Assembly: GCF_905171765.1 (NCBI RefSeq)
Contig: NC_053392.1
Coordinates: 406,204,565 to 406,268,564, forward strand
From: Bufo bufo
Taxonomy: Eukaryota; Chordata; Amphibia; Anura; Bufonidae
Direction: 5' to 3'
Length of the DNA stretch: 64,000 bases
Every line of letters begins with the position of its first letter. Position 1 is the first letter of the stretch. The notes under the pieces are model-generated. The model was not told the DNA's origin. It did not search any database and was given only the letters and a program-made list of their open reading frames with translations. Below, piece by piece: positions 1-11,472 of the stretch. The position numbers were made by a program, and so were the translations under genes.

Positions 1-597
1 AAAAAAATCAATGTAGGTGCAGGCCTGCTCACACAGACCCCCAATGCCGGCCACAATTGGTCGCCCTGGGGGGTCCTGGAGATCCTTATCGACCTTGGGA
101 AGCATCTCCTGTGCTGTCCTCAATAGTTGATCCAGTTTTTTCTTGAAAACCATAGTTGGGTCAGATGGCAGAGGTGTATAAAAAGTGAGATTCTTGAGCT
201 GTCGATTCGCTTCCCGTGTATATAGATCAATATCCCATAGGACCACGTTACCGCCCTTGTCCGCTTCTTTAATAACAAAGGTGGTATTTGCTTGTAATTT
301 GCGTATGGTGTCAGACTCCGAGTTAGGGTCCATTCACACGTCCGTTGTTTCTTTCCTGATCTGTTCCGTTTTTTGCGGACCAGATCTGGATCCATTCATT
401 TTCAATGGGACCCCCAGCATTTCTTGTTGATGGATTCATGGCCCTATGCCTACCTGGACCCCGCATATTCCCTGCATGTTTCCACTTAAAGGCCTGTTTG
501 TTTTCAAAATCGGTTTTGTCACGTTGGAATTTAGATTTCTTGCCCATCATTATCTCTTTATCATATTTGTCCAATATTTCCCTTAATTTAATATAAT
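1..597 (-). pseudogene. Penelope-like element fragment (N-terminal part and start of reverse transcriptase)
   Basis: Read on the minus strand, 597 to 414 encodes a lysine-rich N-terminal segment (motif KYDKEIMMGKKSKF) like the region before the reverse transcriptase of Penelope-like elements. From about 325 to 1 the frame gives the family hallmarks ADKGGNVVLWD and PGRPIVAG, which belong to the start of the RT domain. The element would copy its RNA at a nicked target site. The catalytic RT motifs and the GIY-YIG nuclease lie beyond the left window edge. The coding stretch is interrupted at 326-413 by a short repeat and by frame changes, so this is a relic. Family assignment is from motif recognition and is fairly secure; the subfamily is not known. 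Confidence 0.82.
326..413. repeat. Short MITE-like insertion in the Penelope fragment
   Basis: An 88-bp stretch interrupts the Penelope coding sequence. It begins gggtccattcacacg and ends aatgggaccc, so it has short inverted ends. Sequence of this type (attcacacgtccg ... tcatttcaatggg) recurs widely in amphibian DNA as I know it. No target duplication could be defined. Confidence 0.5.
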
Positions 598-1200
598 AAT
601 AATACGATTATGTCTGAATGCCGCAGCAGGTGAACAAGATACACACTGCGATATATTAGACAGGCCCTTAATACTGAGTCAAACGCACAGTAAGTAAATG
701 TATAAAATAACAGATTAAGTATGAATGCCGCAGCAGGTGAACAAAATGCACATTGCGATTACACTTAAGCTACAGTATCCCTATGTTCTCCCTACAGTCT
801 CAAAAAACTCTCCCTATGATCTCCCTGCACAGTACCTGCACTGTCCTTGCACTCTCCCTCTCCAATATTCTTTTTATCATTGTTTGTCAAAACACTGTCA
901 CTTTTCTCCCTATGCTCAGCTTACAGTGAAATGGCGAAGACTGCGCAGACTTAGGCTTTTATAGGACTGTGACATCACAGGGGATAACTATATGCTGATT
1001 GGCTGGCTGCATGACATTATGGGTGATCTTGCTTCATAAGCATCTTACTTCCACTTTGTGAGACGTGTAGCCACCATTTTAGAAAAAAAAAACTATTAGT
1101 TACAACGAAGCATGAGGAAATTCAGATTTGTTGCTAATCAAACTTTTCCTAAACTTCAGATAGAATTCCACTTCGGATTTATTCAATTTGCTCAACACTA
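597..1200 (-). mobile_element. 5-prime terminal fragment of a hAT-type element (same family as copy C)
   Basis: The right end reads, on the minus strand, tagtgttgagcaaattg, matching the terminal repeat of the hAT family seen at 35488, 35814 and 50278. The following sequence parallels 35814-36160 in order: a tttaggaaa motif, a stretch about aatggtggctac, caaagtgaaagtaag-like sequence, acccataatg, a CCAAT box, and a TATA motif near 955-966. At 616-655 and 722-760 a 40-bp sequence (gccgcagcaggtgaacaa) is repeated about 106 bp apart, which looks like the start of the tandem leader repeats of the family. No transposase is present, so this is a truncated copy next to the Penelope relic. Confidence 0.65.
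955..966 (-). promoter_or_regulatory. TATA box of hAT 5-prime fragment
   Basis: On the minus strand the sequence reads cctataaaagcc, preceded by tgatgtcac and an inverted CCAAT (gccaatcagc near 998-1007). The arrangement CCAAT, CRE-like site, TATA is that of a pol II promoter. It is shared in part with the hAT copy at 35814. Confidence 0.5.
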
Positions 1201-1215
1201 ATAGTCATAGTGTTA

Positions 1216-2197
1216 CCGTATTTTTCGCTCTATAAGACGCACTTTTCCCCCCCAAAAGAGGCGGGGGAAATAGCAGTGCGTCTTATGGGGCAAATGCTGC
1301 TGATTTTGCCGAATTTTCAATGATACACCCGCCGCGATGCCGCGCGGCGGGTGTATCAGCTGTGAGGGAGGAGGGGCTGGGGGCCAGCATCTGCTTTTAT
1401 AATGACAGCGGGGCCCGTCCAGTGACTGTATTCTACTACATGGGCCCCGCTCACTGTATAATCTTATCTCTAATAGTTAATTGTTATGTGTATATACCGT
1501 AATCGCATAATCAGCGCCTGTATACTTAACATACATAACAATTAACTATTAGAGATACGATTATACAGTGAGCGGGGCCCGTGTAGTAGAATACAGTCAC
1601 TGCACGGGCCCTGCTGTCATTATAAAAGCAGATGCGACCCCCACCCCCTGTATTGAGGGTCATTCACTACAGGGACACTTATGGAGGGGATCTGTGGATG
1701 ACACATAGCATAAGATGCTATATATGTGTCATCCACAGATCCCCCATAACTGTCATACACAGATCCCCATAACAGTGCCATCCAGAGACCCCAATAAGTT
1801 TCACCCACAGATCCCCCATAAGTTTCACCCACAGATCCCCCATAAGTGTTACCCACAGATCCCCCATAAGTGTTACCCACAGATCCCCCATAAGTGTTAC
1901 CCACAGATCCCCCATAAATGTCACCCACAGATCCCCCATAACAGTGCGTCACCCACAGATGCCCCATAACAGTGCGTCACCCACAGATGCCCCATAACAG
2001 TGCGTTACCCACAGATCCCCCATAACAGTGCGCCATCCACAGATCCCCCATAACAGTGCGACATCCACAGACCACAATTAGTTTAAAACCCACCAAAAGC
2101 ACACCTTTTGGTTCAAAATATTTTTTTTCTTATTTTCCTCCTCAAAAACCTAGGTGCATCTTATGGGCCGGTGCGTCTTATAGGGCGAAAAATACGG
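1216..2197. mobile_element. Fold-back DNA element with terminal repeats ccgtatttttcgc and internal minisatellite
   Basis: The two ends are inverted copies: ccgtatttttcgctctataa at the left and the complement of ccgtatttttcgccctataa at the right, both followed by gacgcac. Inside are an inverted repeat pair at about 1424-1490 and 1540-1620 (motif tctactacatgggccccgctc and its complement) and a minisatellite at 1700-2065. The element is flanked by TTA and TAA, so the target duplication could be TA; I cannot assign a superfamily. A second, incomplete copy in the opposite orientation lies at 24250-25075, and a decayed end at 34935-34980. It codes for nothing. Confidence 0.65.
1700..2065. repeat. 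Minisatellite, about 27-bp units, array 1
   Basis: About 13 units of cccacagatcccccataag-type sequence run from 1735 to 2065, with one inverted unit at 1680-1702. The flip point (1700-1730) is a hairpin in which gatctgtggatgacac faces gtgtcatccacagatc. The short open frames here are by-products of the unit length and are not genes. Related arrays occur at 24290-24610 and 30420-31245. Confidence 0.85.
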
Positions 2198-2352
2198 TAA
2201 TATTGGTCTTTGTATAGTGTATATTATTTAGCAAAGGTATAGTGGTATTATGAGGAAACTATGTGGAACTAATATGCAGTCATATGCAGTATTTTTTGGC
2301 CCACATATAGACATTGTATGACTATATTATTGAGAGGTATACAGTAAATTCA
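2198..2352. other. Short AT-rich spacer between the fold-back element and the L1 target site
   Basis: No open frame or recognisable repeat ends. Joined to 13927-14149 it is the pre-insertion sequence of the L1-like element. Confidence 0.4.
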
Positions 2353-2871
2353 CACATATATTACTTTTTTTTTTTCCCAATATAATTTTTTATTATTTTC
2401 TCCCAATCAAAAAAAATAACATCATAGCAATGCCATTGATATTCCATCACACATATGACATTAATCAGAAACACAGAGTGTCAAAAGAATCTTGCATATG
2501 TTTATACAACATGTCGCATTATAATGCACAATAAAGTCTGCGTCATCCATCTAGCTTCCGTCTCGTGGAATAGGTCACCCATTCTTCTGACCCCTTTCTG
2601 TGCCCAATTAAGCATAAGTTTGCGAGTCCTACCCGGTTCAAAATTTGGGTTAGCTACTATTGGGAGATGTTTGGACATTTGGTAAGGCAAACCATACATC
2701 TTCATTAATATTTTCCACACAATAATTGTGTCCCTTAGTACCAGAGATTTTTTAATTGGCCGTCTGGAGATACTGGTATGCAACAATGCCACCAAGTCCC
2801 AAGGTTTTGCTAGTTGTTTTTCTAATTTAAGGTTGGAATAGAAAGATGTCTGGTTTGCCCAGTCCAATATA

Positions 2872-3759
2872 CACTCACCTAAAGAATTATTAGGAACACC
2901 ATACTAATACGGTGTTGGACCCCCTTTTGCCTTCAGAACTGCCTTAATTCTACGTGGCATTGATTCAACAAGGTGCTGATAGCATTCTTTAGAAATGTTG
3001 GCCCATATTGATAGGATAGCATCTTGCAGTTGATGGAGATTTGAGGGATGCACATCCAGGGCACGAAGCTCCCGTTCCACCACATCCCAAAGATGCTCTA
3101 TTGGGTTGAGATCTGGTGACTGTGGGGGCCATTTTAGTACAGTGAACTCATTGTCATGTTCAAGAAACCAATTTGAAATGATTCGAGCTTTGTGACATGG
3201 TGCATTATCCTGCTGGAAGTAGCCATCAGAGGATGGGTACATAGTGGTCATGAAGGGATGGACATGATCAGAAACAATGCTCAGGTAGCCCGTGGCATTT
3301 AAACGATGGCCAATTGGCACTAAGGGGCCTAAAGTGTGCCCAGAAAACATCCCTCACACCATTACACCACCACCACCAGCCTGCACAGTGGTAACAAGGC
3401 ATGATGGATTCTGTTTACGACAGTTCAGACTCTACCATTTGAATGTCTCAACAGAAATCGAGACTCATCAGACCAGGCAACATTTTTCCAGTCTTCAACA
3501 GGCCAATTTTGGTGAGCTTGTGCAAATTGTAGCCTCTTTTTCCTATTTGTAGTGGAGATGAGTGGTACCCGATGGGGTCTTCTGCTGTTGTAGCCCACCT
3601 TTCTTTCCCATTCTGACATTCAGTTTGGAGTTCAGTAGATTGTCTTGACCAGGACCACAACCCTACATGCATTGAAGCAACTGCCATGTGATTGGTTGAA
3701 TAGATAATCGCATTAATGAGAAATAGAACAGGTGTTCCTAATAATTCTTTAGGTGAGTG
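2872..3759 (-). mobile_element. Tc1/mariner element with internal deletion, inserted in L1 ORF2
   Basis: The inverted ends cactcacctaaagaattatt (left) and its complement (right) are flanked by TA on both sides (2870-2871, 3760-3761), the Tc1/mariner target duplication. Length is 888 bp against about 1.2 kb or more for intact relatives, so the centre has been lost. L1 coding sequence continues on both sides, which dates this insertion after the L1. Confidence 0.9.
2904..3687 (-). pseudogene. Tc1/mariner transposase remnant
   Basis: The piece 3350-2904 holds the second Asp (FQQDNAPCHKA) and the Glu ([17 protein letters not shown]) of the DDE catalytic triad, with the C-terminal tail to KGGPTPY. 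The pieces at 3687-3425 keep KNVAWSDESRFLL, which contains the first Asp, and part of the DNA-binding half. Internal deletion and frame changes between them mean no functional transposase is made. The reaction of the family is cut-and-paste excision at the inverted ends. Confidence 0.85.
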
Positions 3760-6700
3760 TATATCTGCTGTTACAAGCTATATTGTACCCTCGGATGTCT
3801 GGGAAGTTGATGCCGCCCAGGTCCTTCCTTACTTTTAGTTTGTCTAAAGCAATCCTCGGCTTCTTACCCTGCCATATAAACTGAACAAACTTACTCTCCA
3901 AGAGTTTAACATCTGCATGGCGTAGTAAAAGCGGGATTGTCTGCATGGGATATAGCAATTTGGCAACTCCCATCATTTTCACAGGCAGCATCGCCCCATT
4001 AAGGAAAGGGGTAATCCCTGTCATCTGTCTAAGTCAGCTCTGATCCGGGATATTAGTGGTGGAAAGTTAAGTTGATATAGGGAATGAGGATCTTTCCCTA
4101 TCTTTACCCCCAGATACGTGATATATGATTTGGCTATAGTGATTCCCAATACCCTATTCAGTTTCTTTAGGGCGTCAGTCTTGGGTAATAGAGGTAGGAA
4201 TTCACACTTAGATATGTTTACCTTGTACCCAGAATAGCTTCCAAAGGCCTCTAAAGCCTTAAAGACAACTGATATGTGTTCCTCTGGTTTAGCTAGAAAT
4301 AGGACCACATCATCAGCAAAGAGTGCTGCTTTCACTTGTGACGACCCCACCTCTATTCCCTCATATAGATCTGATGAACAAAGGAGCCGCGACAGGGGTT
4401 CCAATGCCAGGTTAAACAGCAAAGGAGAGAGCGGACACCCCTGTCTTGTGCCCTTCTTCAATTCAAAGGGCTTGGAGAGATAGCCCTGACAGTGTACACC
4501 CGCGCCTTCGGGTTCTTATATAAATTTGTAATAAATGTTCTAAAAGCTCCCTTGAATCCTAGTTTGTCTAACACTGCCTCCAGCCATGCCCACATTACAT
4601 TATCAAAAGCTTTTTCAGCATCCAAGGTGAGCATGGCTGGGGTTTCCCCAGAATGAGGTCTGTGATGGACCCTGTCCAGAACTGCTAAGACCGTCCTGAT
4701 ATTCATAACCGCCGAACGACCCTGGACAAACCCCACCTGTTCGATCCCTATCAGGGACGGAAGAAAAGAAGCCAGCGTATCAGCCATATTTTTAGACAGG
4801 ATCTTAGTGTCTACATTAATTAGGGATATAGGTCTTTAAGAGCTAGGTAGTAAGGGATCTTTCCCTGGTTTGGGTAATGGTTTGATGTAAGATACATTCT
4901 CCTTATCTGGGTGAATATTGCCTTTCAATATGTCATTGTAGAGCTGCAACATTATTGGGGATACCTGTGAAATTAATATCTTATAGTATTCCCCCAAGAA
5001 TCCGTCGGGCCCCGGGGCTTTGGCATTTTTCAAGCCTTTAATGACCAATTGGAGTTCCTCCATGGTAACATCTGCATTCAATCTCAGAAGATGGTCAGGT
5101 TTCACAGTGGGCAATTTCACACGTTCTAATAGGGTATCAACTAGTGGGAATGAGGGGCTATCCTCATACAAAGCCGCATAGTATTGGCCTACTACTTCAT
5201 TTATTCCAGCCGGATCAATAACCACCTTCCCTTCACTGTCTTTAAGGCTGGATATATACTGAGGCATTCTCTGGCCCTTGGCTAGGTTAGCCAGTAGACG
5301 GCCAGCTTTGTTCCCATGTCGGTATAATTTAGCTTCAAATTGTGTTTGTTTGATGGATTCCCTGTCCCCTTCACTCATTACAAAGGCTTGACGAGCTTCT
5401 ACCCATTTTGCCTTATTTTCTGCTGAAGGCACCTCTGTAAACTGCCTGTACATTTGTCGGACGTTAGCACTTGCCTGTTCTAAGGATTGCTGACACTTTT
5501 TCTTTCTGCTGAACATATAACCCATGATACGTCCCCTCATAACCGCCTTAGATGTGTGCCAGAAGAGTTCCGGCGTATCCATATAGGCATGATTATTGTC
5601 CTTATACTCCTCCCACTATCCTACTAGTTTATTTTTGAAGTCCTCATTCTCTAATAAATTTGAGGGAAATCTCCACAAATAATCCTCACCCTTTAAGAAG
5701 GTATCCCTTAAGACCAGGGTAACTGGCGCATGATCTGATATATTAATATCTCCAATATCAGCATGTTCCACCAAGCCTGATAGGGAGCTGTGAGTGAAAA
5801 TATAGTCAATACGTGACCATGAATCCCTAGCGTGGGAGTAAAAGGTGAATGCCCTTTCATCTGGATGATATTGCCGCCAAGGGTCCACTAACCCTACCGA
5901 TTCCATCATAGGTCCTAACACTGCGTCTTGAGCCACATTTGCCCTGTTGTCTGTTGACTTGGTTCTTCTATCTTCCTTCCCTACCACTACGGAGTTGAAG
6001 TCGCCCCCTACTATTAGATTTGAGGCCCTATCTGTGAGTAGGTTGCCCTCTAGTGCCCTAAAAAATTGCGTATTATTAGAATTCGGCCATATACATTGAA
6101 GATAGTGTACTCCATATTCTGAACCCGTATCGATACCTTAACCCACCTCCCTTTATCATCTGCTACAGACCTCAATAGCGCAAAATTAAACGCCTTGTTA
6201 AACAATATCAGGACTTCCGCTTTCCGCTCAGAGGAAGCTGATCCGATCACCTGCCCAACCCATAATTTTTTCATTCTCCCAAAGTCCCCAGCTAACAGAT
6301 GTTTTTCCTGGAGCAGTGCTATGTCAGGTTTCATCTTCTTAAGGTGACGGAGAATCATCCACCTCTTCTGCGGCGAGCGTAATCCCTTTACATTCCAGCT
6401 AACTATTTTCATATATACAACTATTCTCAGTACATGACATTCTAATGACAAGGGTTGCTACAGGATAGATATAACCCACGGCTGAATGAATCTGGAAGCG
6501 AGCGACGACTGATGCATGAAAATGAACAATATCTTTTACAACATAATAAACGACCCCCCTCCCCCCTCTTCCCTGCGAGGATCACCCCCCAACACTGGAC
6601 TCCTACTGTAACACATTAACCCCAGCTTTACCCTCCCACTTTTCCTCCTGACTTCTCTTTTTTCTGGGCTGCATAGCCTAACCACCTGTCCCCCATAACC

Positions 6701-6894
6701 CCTATAGTGCAAACCGCATAACATGCAGAAACATATGAAAATACAAACATATGGGCAGTGCTGTAGAGCCTACCCCTGTGCACATCCCCGGCTCAATCAA
6801 GCACTTTACTTTACATCCATCTCAAATCGCCGGATTTAGATGGACTGCAAGAGTCCTGTGTCACGATTCAACTCGGCCATCTGTAATGACCGCT

Positions 6895-8088
6895 TTATCG
6901 TGACCAAGAGTCCCTTCTTCTTGAACGAGGGATCCGCTTGTCCACCGGGACCATTTCCCAGTCAGGCCTCCGTCTGTCTGTAGGTGGTGAACGCCTCCAT
7001 TCTGGACTCCTCGTTTTTTCTCTGCTCCGCTGTCGCTGTCTCGGGGATCGTCCTCTTTGCCTTGGCTCCCCTTCCCGGATATTCGTGCGAAGAAACTCCG
7101 CTGCAGCGTCTGGATCTTGGTAGGTTTTAACTTCGCCATCTAATGTGGTAATTCGTAAAATCGCCGGGTACAACAGCTGGAACCTAATTTGCTGCCTGTA
7201 GAGTTCCGAACAAACATTGCTGAATTCTCGCCGTCTCTTTGCCACCATGGCAGAGTAATCTGCGAACATCAATATGGTGTGCCCCCTCACTTTTAATGGC
7301 CTTTTACGAGCTCTAAAGGCCCTTAGGATGGCCTCCTTGTCATTATAGTCCAGAAACCGCATGATGACTTGGCGCGGTTTTGATGTTAGGTTCTGGGAGT
7401 TGGTGTTCCTATGCGCATGAGAGTCCATAGTGGGTCCCACCCGGTGGACCCTCTCCACCTTATGTCTCCCACTCAGATTTAGGACTTGTGGGATCTCAAT
7501 CTCACAAATGTCCTTTAAAGCAGGCTGCTTGATGCTCTCTGGCAAACCCACTATCCGCAAGTTATTCCACCTAGACCTGTTTTATAGGTCTTCTAGGCGG
7601 TCTTTCAACACAATATTCTGTTTAAAAAGATCTTGTGCATCATGGTTATATCTAGAGACATCCTCCTCCATCGTTGCCACCCATTGCTCCAACTCTTCTA
7701 TGCTCGCCTCATGTCTCGCTACAGTATCATGCAGCTCATGTAGAGACTGCGAGAGAGTCTTAGCGAGATATTTGGCCACTTCTATGGCTAAAGTTTTATA
7801 ATCGATTTTGAGCAGGTCCACAGTCAGCTTACTGCTGTCATCAGCCGCATTGTCAGCTCCCTTGCTGGTTTTCGGGGATCCAGAGCGAGAGTCCGCCATC
7901 TTGCCCAGCGCGGTACTTGTGGTTTGCTTTGCCCCACTTTTAACTTGCCGTCTGCCACTCCGTAGTAAGTAACGGTCCATGGACCAGCAACTGTCGCTGT
8001 GTGGGTACTCCCAGGTGACTTTCGGAGCCCCTTGATGCCGCTGGAAATGAGCACAGGTGGAAATAGAGGGACAGGCGCCGGAGCTCAC
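6895..8088 (-). pseudogene. L1-like ORF1 protein (one in-frame stop)
   Basis: Residues from about 7982 (MDRYLLRSGRRQ) or 7899 (MADSRSGSPKT) onward give an acidic linker and a heptad-rich segment (LHELHDTVARHEASIEELE) typical of the ORF1 coiled coil. After a single stop at 7582 the same frame continues with NNLRIVGLPES, the conserved start of the L1 ORF1 RNA-binding region, then RQVIMRFLDYNDKEAILRAF and a basic RS-rich tail to 6895. The protein would coat L1 RNA as a trimer. The start is uncertain because the frame is open upstream to 8088. Apart from the nonsense codon it is well preserved. Confidence 0.82.
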
Positions 8089-9983
8089 TCACTCCGCTGT
8101 AATGACCAGCGACATGCACAGGGAGGGAAAAGGGAAATAACGGAGTCAGGCGTGGTTCTTGACACCCTCGTGACAGTACCCCCCTCTCTACGAGGGGCCT
8201 CCGGACACTCAGGACCAGGTCTCTCAGGATGAGAGGCATGAAAAACCCGAACTAGCCTGTCGGCGTTTACCTCAGACGCAGAAACCCACATTCTTTCCTC
8301 GGGACCGTAACCTCTCCAATGCACCAGATATTGAAGAGAGCGGCGGACCCGACGAGAATTAACAATTTTGGATATCTGAAATTCTAGATTACCATCCACG
8401 ACAACAGGAGGGGGTGGCAGCGGTGACGGTTCTAGAGGTGGAACATATTTTTTGAGTAACGACTTATGAAAAACATTATGGATTTTAAAAGTCTGAGGTA
8501 ACTCCAGGCGAAAAGCCACGGGGTTGATGATGGCTACAATTTTGTAAGGGCCAATAAACCTAGGACCCAGTTTCCAAGAGGGAACCTTCAATTTAATATT
8601 CCTAGTAGACAACCACACATAGTCATTCACATCTAGGTCCGGACCTGGCGACCGTCTCTTATCAGCCATGCATTTGTATTTACCTCCCATATTTTTCAAG
8701 TTAGCTTGCATCTTCTGCCATACCGATGAAAGAGATGACGAAAACCGTTCCTCTTCGGGAACCCCAGAAGACCCCCCCTCTTTGAAAGTACAGAATTGGG
8801 GATGAAAACCATATGCACCAAGAAATCGTGACTTGCCAGTGGATTCCTGACAACGATTATTTATGGCAAACTCAGCTAACGGTAAATATGATGACCACAA
8901 CTCTTGGTTTTCAGACACAAAACATCTTAGATATGTCTCAAGGTTTTGGTTGGTACGCTCAGTCTGTCCATTCGACTGAGGATGGAAAGCTGAGGAAAGG
9001 GACAAGTGTACCCCCAAACGGGAACAAAAAGCTTTCCAAAATTTAGAAATAAACTGGGTACCCCGATCCGAAACAACATCGGAGTGGACCCCGTGAAGCT
9101 TCACGATTTCACTGACGAATACCTGAGCAAGAGTCTTAGCATTAGGTAGTGCGGGTAACGCAATGAAGTGTACCATTTTGCTAAACCTGTCCACTACTAC
9201 CAAAATAACTGTTTTACCCGCAGACAAAGGTAAGTCAGTGATAAAATCCATTGACAGATGTGTCCACGGTCTATTGGGAATGACGAGTGGTAATAGAGAC
9301 CCTGCAGGACGTGTATGTGAAACTTTTGCGCGCGCACAGGTAGAACAAGAAGACACAAAATCCAATACATCCTGACGCAACCTTGGCCACCAAAAACGAC
9401 GAGACAATAGCTCCAAGGTTGCTTTACTACCCGGGTGCCCAGCAAGTGCCGAATTATGATGTTCCTTTAATAATTCGAAATGTAGGTTCAACGGTACAAA
9501 CAATTTCTCTGAGGGGCAAGAGACCGGGGCGTCCCCCTGGGCCTCTAACACCTTCCCCTCCAAAACAGAGTGTACCGCAGAAACAACCACTCCTCTTTGA
9601 AGAATGGGCACCGGATCACTCACATTACCCCCTCCAGGGAAACAACGAGATAGTGCATCAGCCTTGGTATTCTTTGCCCCAGGACGATAGGTAATCACAA
9701 AGTTAAACCTGGTAAAAAATAGCGACCACCTAGCCTGTCTAGGGGTGAGACGCTTAGCTGATTCGAGGTACAGAAGATTTTTGTGGTCCGTAATCACAGT
9801 GACGGGGTGGACTGCCCCCTCTAAAAAGTGACACCACTCCTCAAACGCAAGTTTAATAGCTAATAGTTCCCTATTGCCAATATCGTAGTTCTTTTCTGCT
9901 GCAGATAGTTTTTTAGAAAAGAAAGCACAAGGACGCCATTTGCCAGGAGACGGACCCTGAGACAGCACCGCCCCCACTCCCAC
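8085..9983 (-). pseudogene. pol: Gypsy 1 RNase H, integrase and chromodomain
   Basis: A 632-codon open frame. RNase [21 protein letters not shown] and VITDHKNLLYLES. Integrase: zinc-binding HHNSALAGHPGSKATL with CSTCARAK, then catalytic D in MDFITDLPLSAGK, D in VVSDRGTQFISKFW and E in FHPQSNGQTERTNQ. The GPY/F module (LGPRFIGPYKIVAIINPVAF) and a chromodomain (ISKIVNSRRVRRSLQYL, VHWRGYGPEERMW) end the protein, marking a chromovirus that may target particular chromatin. The frame runs on through the deleted LTR into L1 sequence; in the intact LTR a stop would follow about 20 codons in. It is separated from the RT by a 1-nt frameshift near 10125. Confidence 0.9.
8098..8175 (-). repeat. Gypsy 1 left LTR, internally deleted
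   Basis: Only the two ends of the 632-bp LTR are present, joined at gggaaa/taacgg. Without most of U3, R and U5 this LTR could not support normal reverse transcription, so the deletion occurred after insertion or this is a defective copy. Confidence 0.85.
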
Positions 9984-10110
9984 CTCTGACGCATCGACTT
10001 CAACAATAAAAGGCTGAGAGACATCAGGTTGGACTAGTACAGGTGCTGAGGTAAACCTCTCTTTTAGAGAGGAAAAAGCAACTTTAGCGGCGTCAGACCA
10101 TTTAGAAAAA

Positions 10111-11472
10111 TCAGTCCCCTTCCATGTCAGTAAGGGGTTTTACAATAAGTGAATAATTTTTAATGAATTTCCTATAGAAATTTGCGAAGCCCAAGAACCG
10201 TTGTAGTGCTTTGAGGTTCTCAGGAAGATCCCAATCTAAAATTGCCTGGACCTTCCTAGGATCCATACGGAAACCCGAAGCAGATAAAAAATAACCTAGG
10301 AATTGTATCTCCTGAACGGCGAAGACACATTTTTCAATTTTAGCATATAATTTATTCGTCAGTAGGACCTGCAGTACTTGTCTGACATGCACCTCAAGTG
10401 TTCTCAGATCAGACGAATAAATTAGAATATCATCTAGGTATATTACCACAAACCTGCCGATTAGATGACTGAAAATGTCATTAACGAAATGTTGAAAGAC
10501 GGCAGGAGCATTGGTCAGACCGAAAGGCATAACAAGATTTTCATAATGCCCCTCAGGGGTATTAAAAGCTGTCTTCCACTCATCCCCCTCCTTAATACGA
10601 ATCAGATTGTAGGCCCCCCTAAGATCAAGTTTGGAGAACCACCTAGCCCCCGCAATCTGGTTAAACAGGTCAGGAATGAGAGGAAGAGGGTATGGGTCTC
10701 GGATGGTTATCCGATTTAATTCGCGGAAATCTAGGCAAGGACGCAGGCCCCCATCTTTCTTTTTAACGAAGAAAAACCCTACAGCCACGGGTGAAGAAGA
10801 GGGTCTGATGTGTCCCTTAGCCAAGCTCTCGGAGATATAATCTTTCATGGCTTGTCTCTCTGGACCCGAAAGATTATATAACCTGGTCTTGGGTAATTTT
10901 GCGCCGGGAATAAGGTTAACCGGGCAATCATAAGGACGATGAGGTGGTAACTTCTGACAACCCTTTTCAGAAAAAACATCCTCAAAATCCGAAATAAATG
11001 TAGGTAGGGTAGTTATGGAGGCGACTAAGTAATTGCTATTTAAGCAATTGTCTCTGCACTGCTCACTCCACTCCAATATCTCCCTGGCCTGCCAATCCAC
11101 CACTGGATTGTGCGCTACCAACCAGGGAAGACCCAGCACTACCGGAGTGGGAAGCCCCTCCAGAACATAACATGAAAGCATCTCGTTATGGTGGTCCCCT
11201 ACCCGAAGGTGTAAATTATGAACAATGTGGGTGAGGTTTCTCTGAGACAGAGGAGCAGAATCAATAGCGAATATGGGAATAGGTCTCTGTAGCATACAGA
11301 AAGACAAACCCATAGTGCGGGCAAAATGGGCATCTATCAAATTTACCCCTGCTCCACTGTCTAGAAAGAAAGAAATAGTCTCCGTCTTATCACCAAAAAC
11401 AATAAACGCTGGCAACACAAATTGCGATGTACGTATGGCGGAAACGTATACCCCCCGGCTGACATCCTCCAC
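10111..11472 (-). pseudogene. pol: Gypsy 1 aspartic protease and reverse transcriptase
   Basis: A 453-codon frame. The protease active site is [13 protein letters not shown]. The RT shows [50 protein letters not shown] and the catalytic [11 protein letters not shown], then [14 protein letters not shown] and [15 protein letters not shown]. All catalytic residues are intact. The frame ends early at PLTDMEGD because of a single-base frameshift near 10125-10135; the downstream frame resumes with [13 protein letters not shown] zinc-knuckle tail lies just upstream, next to the 803-bp insert. Confidence 0.9.

Larger units (their letters stand above)
2502..6412 (-). pseudogene. L1-like ORF2: AP endonuclease and reverse transcriptase (broken)
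   Basis: Start codon at 6412, opening MKIVSWNVKGLRSPQKRW, the N-terminus of an AP-type endonuclease that nicks the target. Endonuclease sequence continues to about 5616 with SRIDYIFTHSSL and INISDHAPV, the C-terminal catalytic HD signature. The RT follows: KNAKAPGPDGFLGEYYK (about 5010), GFVQGRSAVMN (4715), TLDAEKAFD, GTRQGCPLSPLLFN (4440) and the catalytic FADDVVLF (4310). Further down are LLYPMQTIP and FIWQGKKPRI, then a C-terminal piece ending at 2502. The frame changes several times (near 5600, 4800, 4460, 4020) and is cut by the Tc1 at 2872-3759. About 1000 codons remain, slightly short for the family. It would act with ORF1 in target-primed reverse transcription. Confidence 0.85.

Noticed and set aside
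1620..1969. Open frames of repeated GDLWVT-type peptides
   Set aside because: They follow the 27-bp minisatellite unit on both strands and have no start context or domain.
8085..9983. 632-codon frame as a possible domesticated host gene
   Set aside because: It is flanked by its own LTRs and separated from the RT by a single frameshift; it is ordinary Gypsy pol.
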